From: Candidatus Krumholzibacteriota bacterium
Lineage (GTDB): Bacteria > Krumholzibacteriota > Krumholzibacteriia > Krumholzibacteriales > Krumholzibacteriaceae
Direction of reading: 5' to 3'
DNA: 6,531 nucleotides
NCBI GenBank assembly: GCA_030672805.1
Contig: DAOVFR010000146.1
Location: forward strand, 1-6,531
Below, piece by piece: positions 6,377-6,531 of the stretch (its first letter is position 1; each line of letters begins with the position of its first letter). The translations under genes and the position numbers were made by a program. Below the pieces are notes generated by a model. That model saw only the letters and a program-made list of their open reading frames with translations. It searched no databases and was not told where the DNA came from.

Positions 6377-6531
6377 AGATCAATCTCCTCGAACCGGAGC
6401 ATGACGGCGCCCAGGGTCTCCATCTCTTCGAGCGCGGAAGCGCCGTCCCCCGGTTCGACGTCCACGGCCCGGATCGCATCGACGAGCACAACGACGGAAT
6501 AGCCCCTAGCGAGAAAGTCCTTCACCGTGTT
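6373..6531 (-). CDS. pncA: Nicotinamidase, C-terminal 52 residues (5' end outside window)
   Basis: Partial gene: 52 codons and a TGA stop are visible, open to the right edge. The fragment has the end of the isochorismatase-like fold, with a helix plus strand GYSVVVLVDAIRAVDVEPGD and then ALEEMETLGAVML. This corresponds to the 'GY-V-V--D--R-V---PGD---AL-EM---GA' tail of bacterial nicotinamidases. The catalytic Asp, Lys and Cys lie upstream and cannot be checked here. A nicotinamidase would deamidate nicotinamide to nicotinate, the substrate of PncB encoded next, and the ATGA overlap with pncB supports this identity over other isochorismatase-family hydrolases. Its promoter is outside the window. 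Confidence 0.88.
   Translation of the reverse strand, partial: NTVKDFLARGYSVVVLVDAIRAVDVEPGDGASALEEMETLGAVMLRFEEIDL

Overview
The window carries six genes, all read on the minus strand, so the order of transcription is from high to low coordinates. It looks like a GC-rich, diderm, free-living bacterium. The best taxonomic hint is the protein at 2080-4464. It ends in a 'YPNPFNPSTTIEYSL ... SGVYFCMLK' module of the FlgD-like / Por-type C-terminal sorting kind, common in the Bacteroidetes/Chlorobi/Fibrobacteres relatives and in metagenome-derived phyla such as Eisenbacteria, Krumholzibacteria, Latescibacteria and Zixibacteria. The phylum is inferred, not proven.

Region 1 (6531 down to 4596) is a tightly packed NAD-salvage operon. 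It contains the 3' end of a nicotinamidase (pncA), a complete nicotinate phosphoribosyltransferase (pncB) and a YpeA-like GNAT acetyltransferase. Each junction is a 4-nt stop/start overlap (ATGA, then GTGA), and the upstream gene's last codons supply the Shine-Dalgarno sequence of the next. PncA makes nicotinate from nicotinamide and PncB makes nicotinate mononucleotide from it. The acetyltransferase's role is not known.

Region 2 (4595-4465) is a 131-bp AT-richer spacer. It holds a convincing sigma-70-type promoter with a perfect extended -10, followed by a consensus Shine-Dalgarno sequence. No convincing terminator was seen.

Region 3 (4464 down to 1) is a run of three genes for exported proteins. 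The first is a 794-residue multidomain protein with a probable papain/C39-like cysteine-peptidase domain and a C-terminal sorting module. The second is a PhoA-family alkaline phosphatase with all metal and nucleophile residues present. The third is a choloylglycine hydrolase / penicillin V acylase-family Ntn hydrolase that runs off the left edge. The 28- and 73-nt gaps and the absence of terminators suggest one transcription unit for secreted hydrolases.

No RNA genes, CRISPR arrays, insertion sequences or sizeable repeats were found. No gene-free stretch exceeds 131 bp. The content is mostly well-known families. The least-described items are the 794-residue protein, the odd Pro-Cys junction in the Ntn hydrolase and the YpeA link to NAD salvage.
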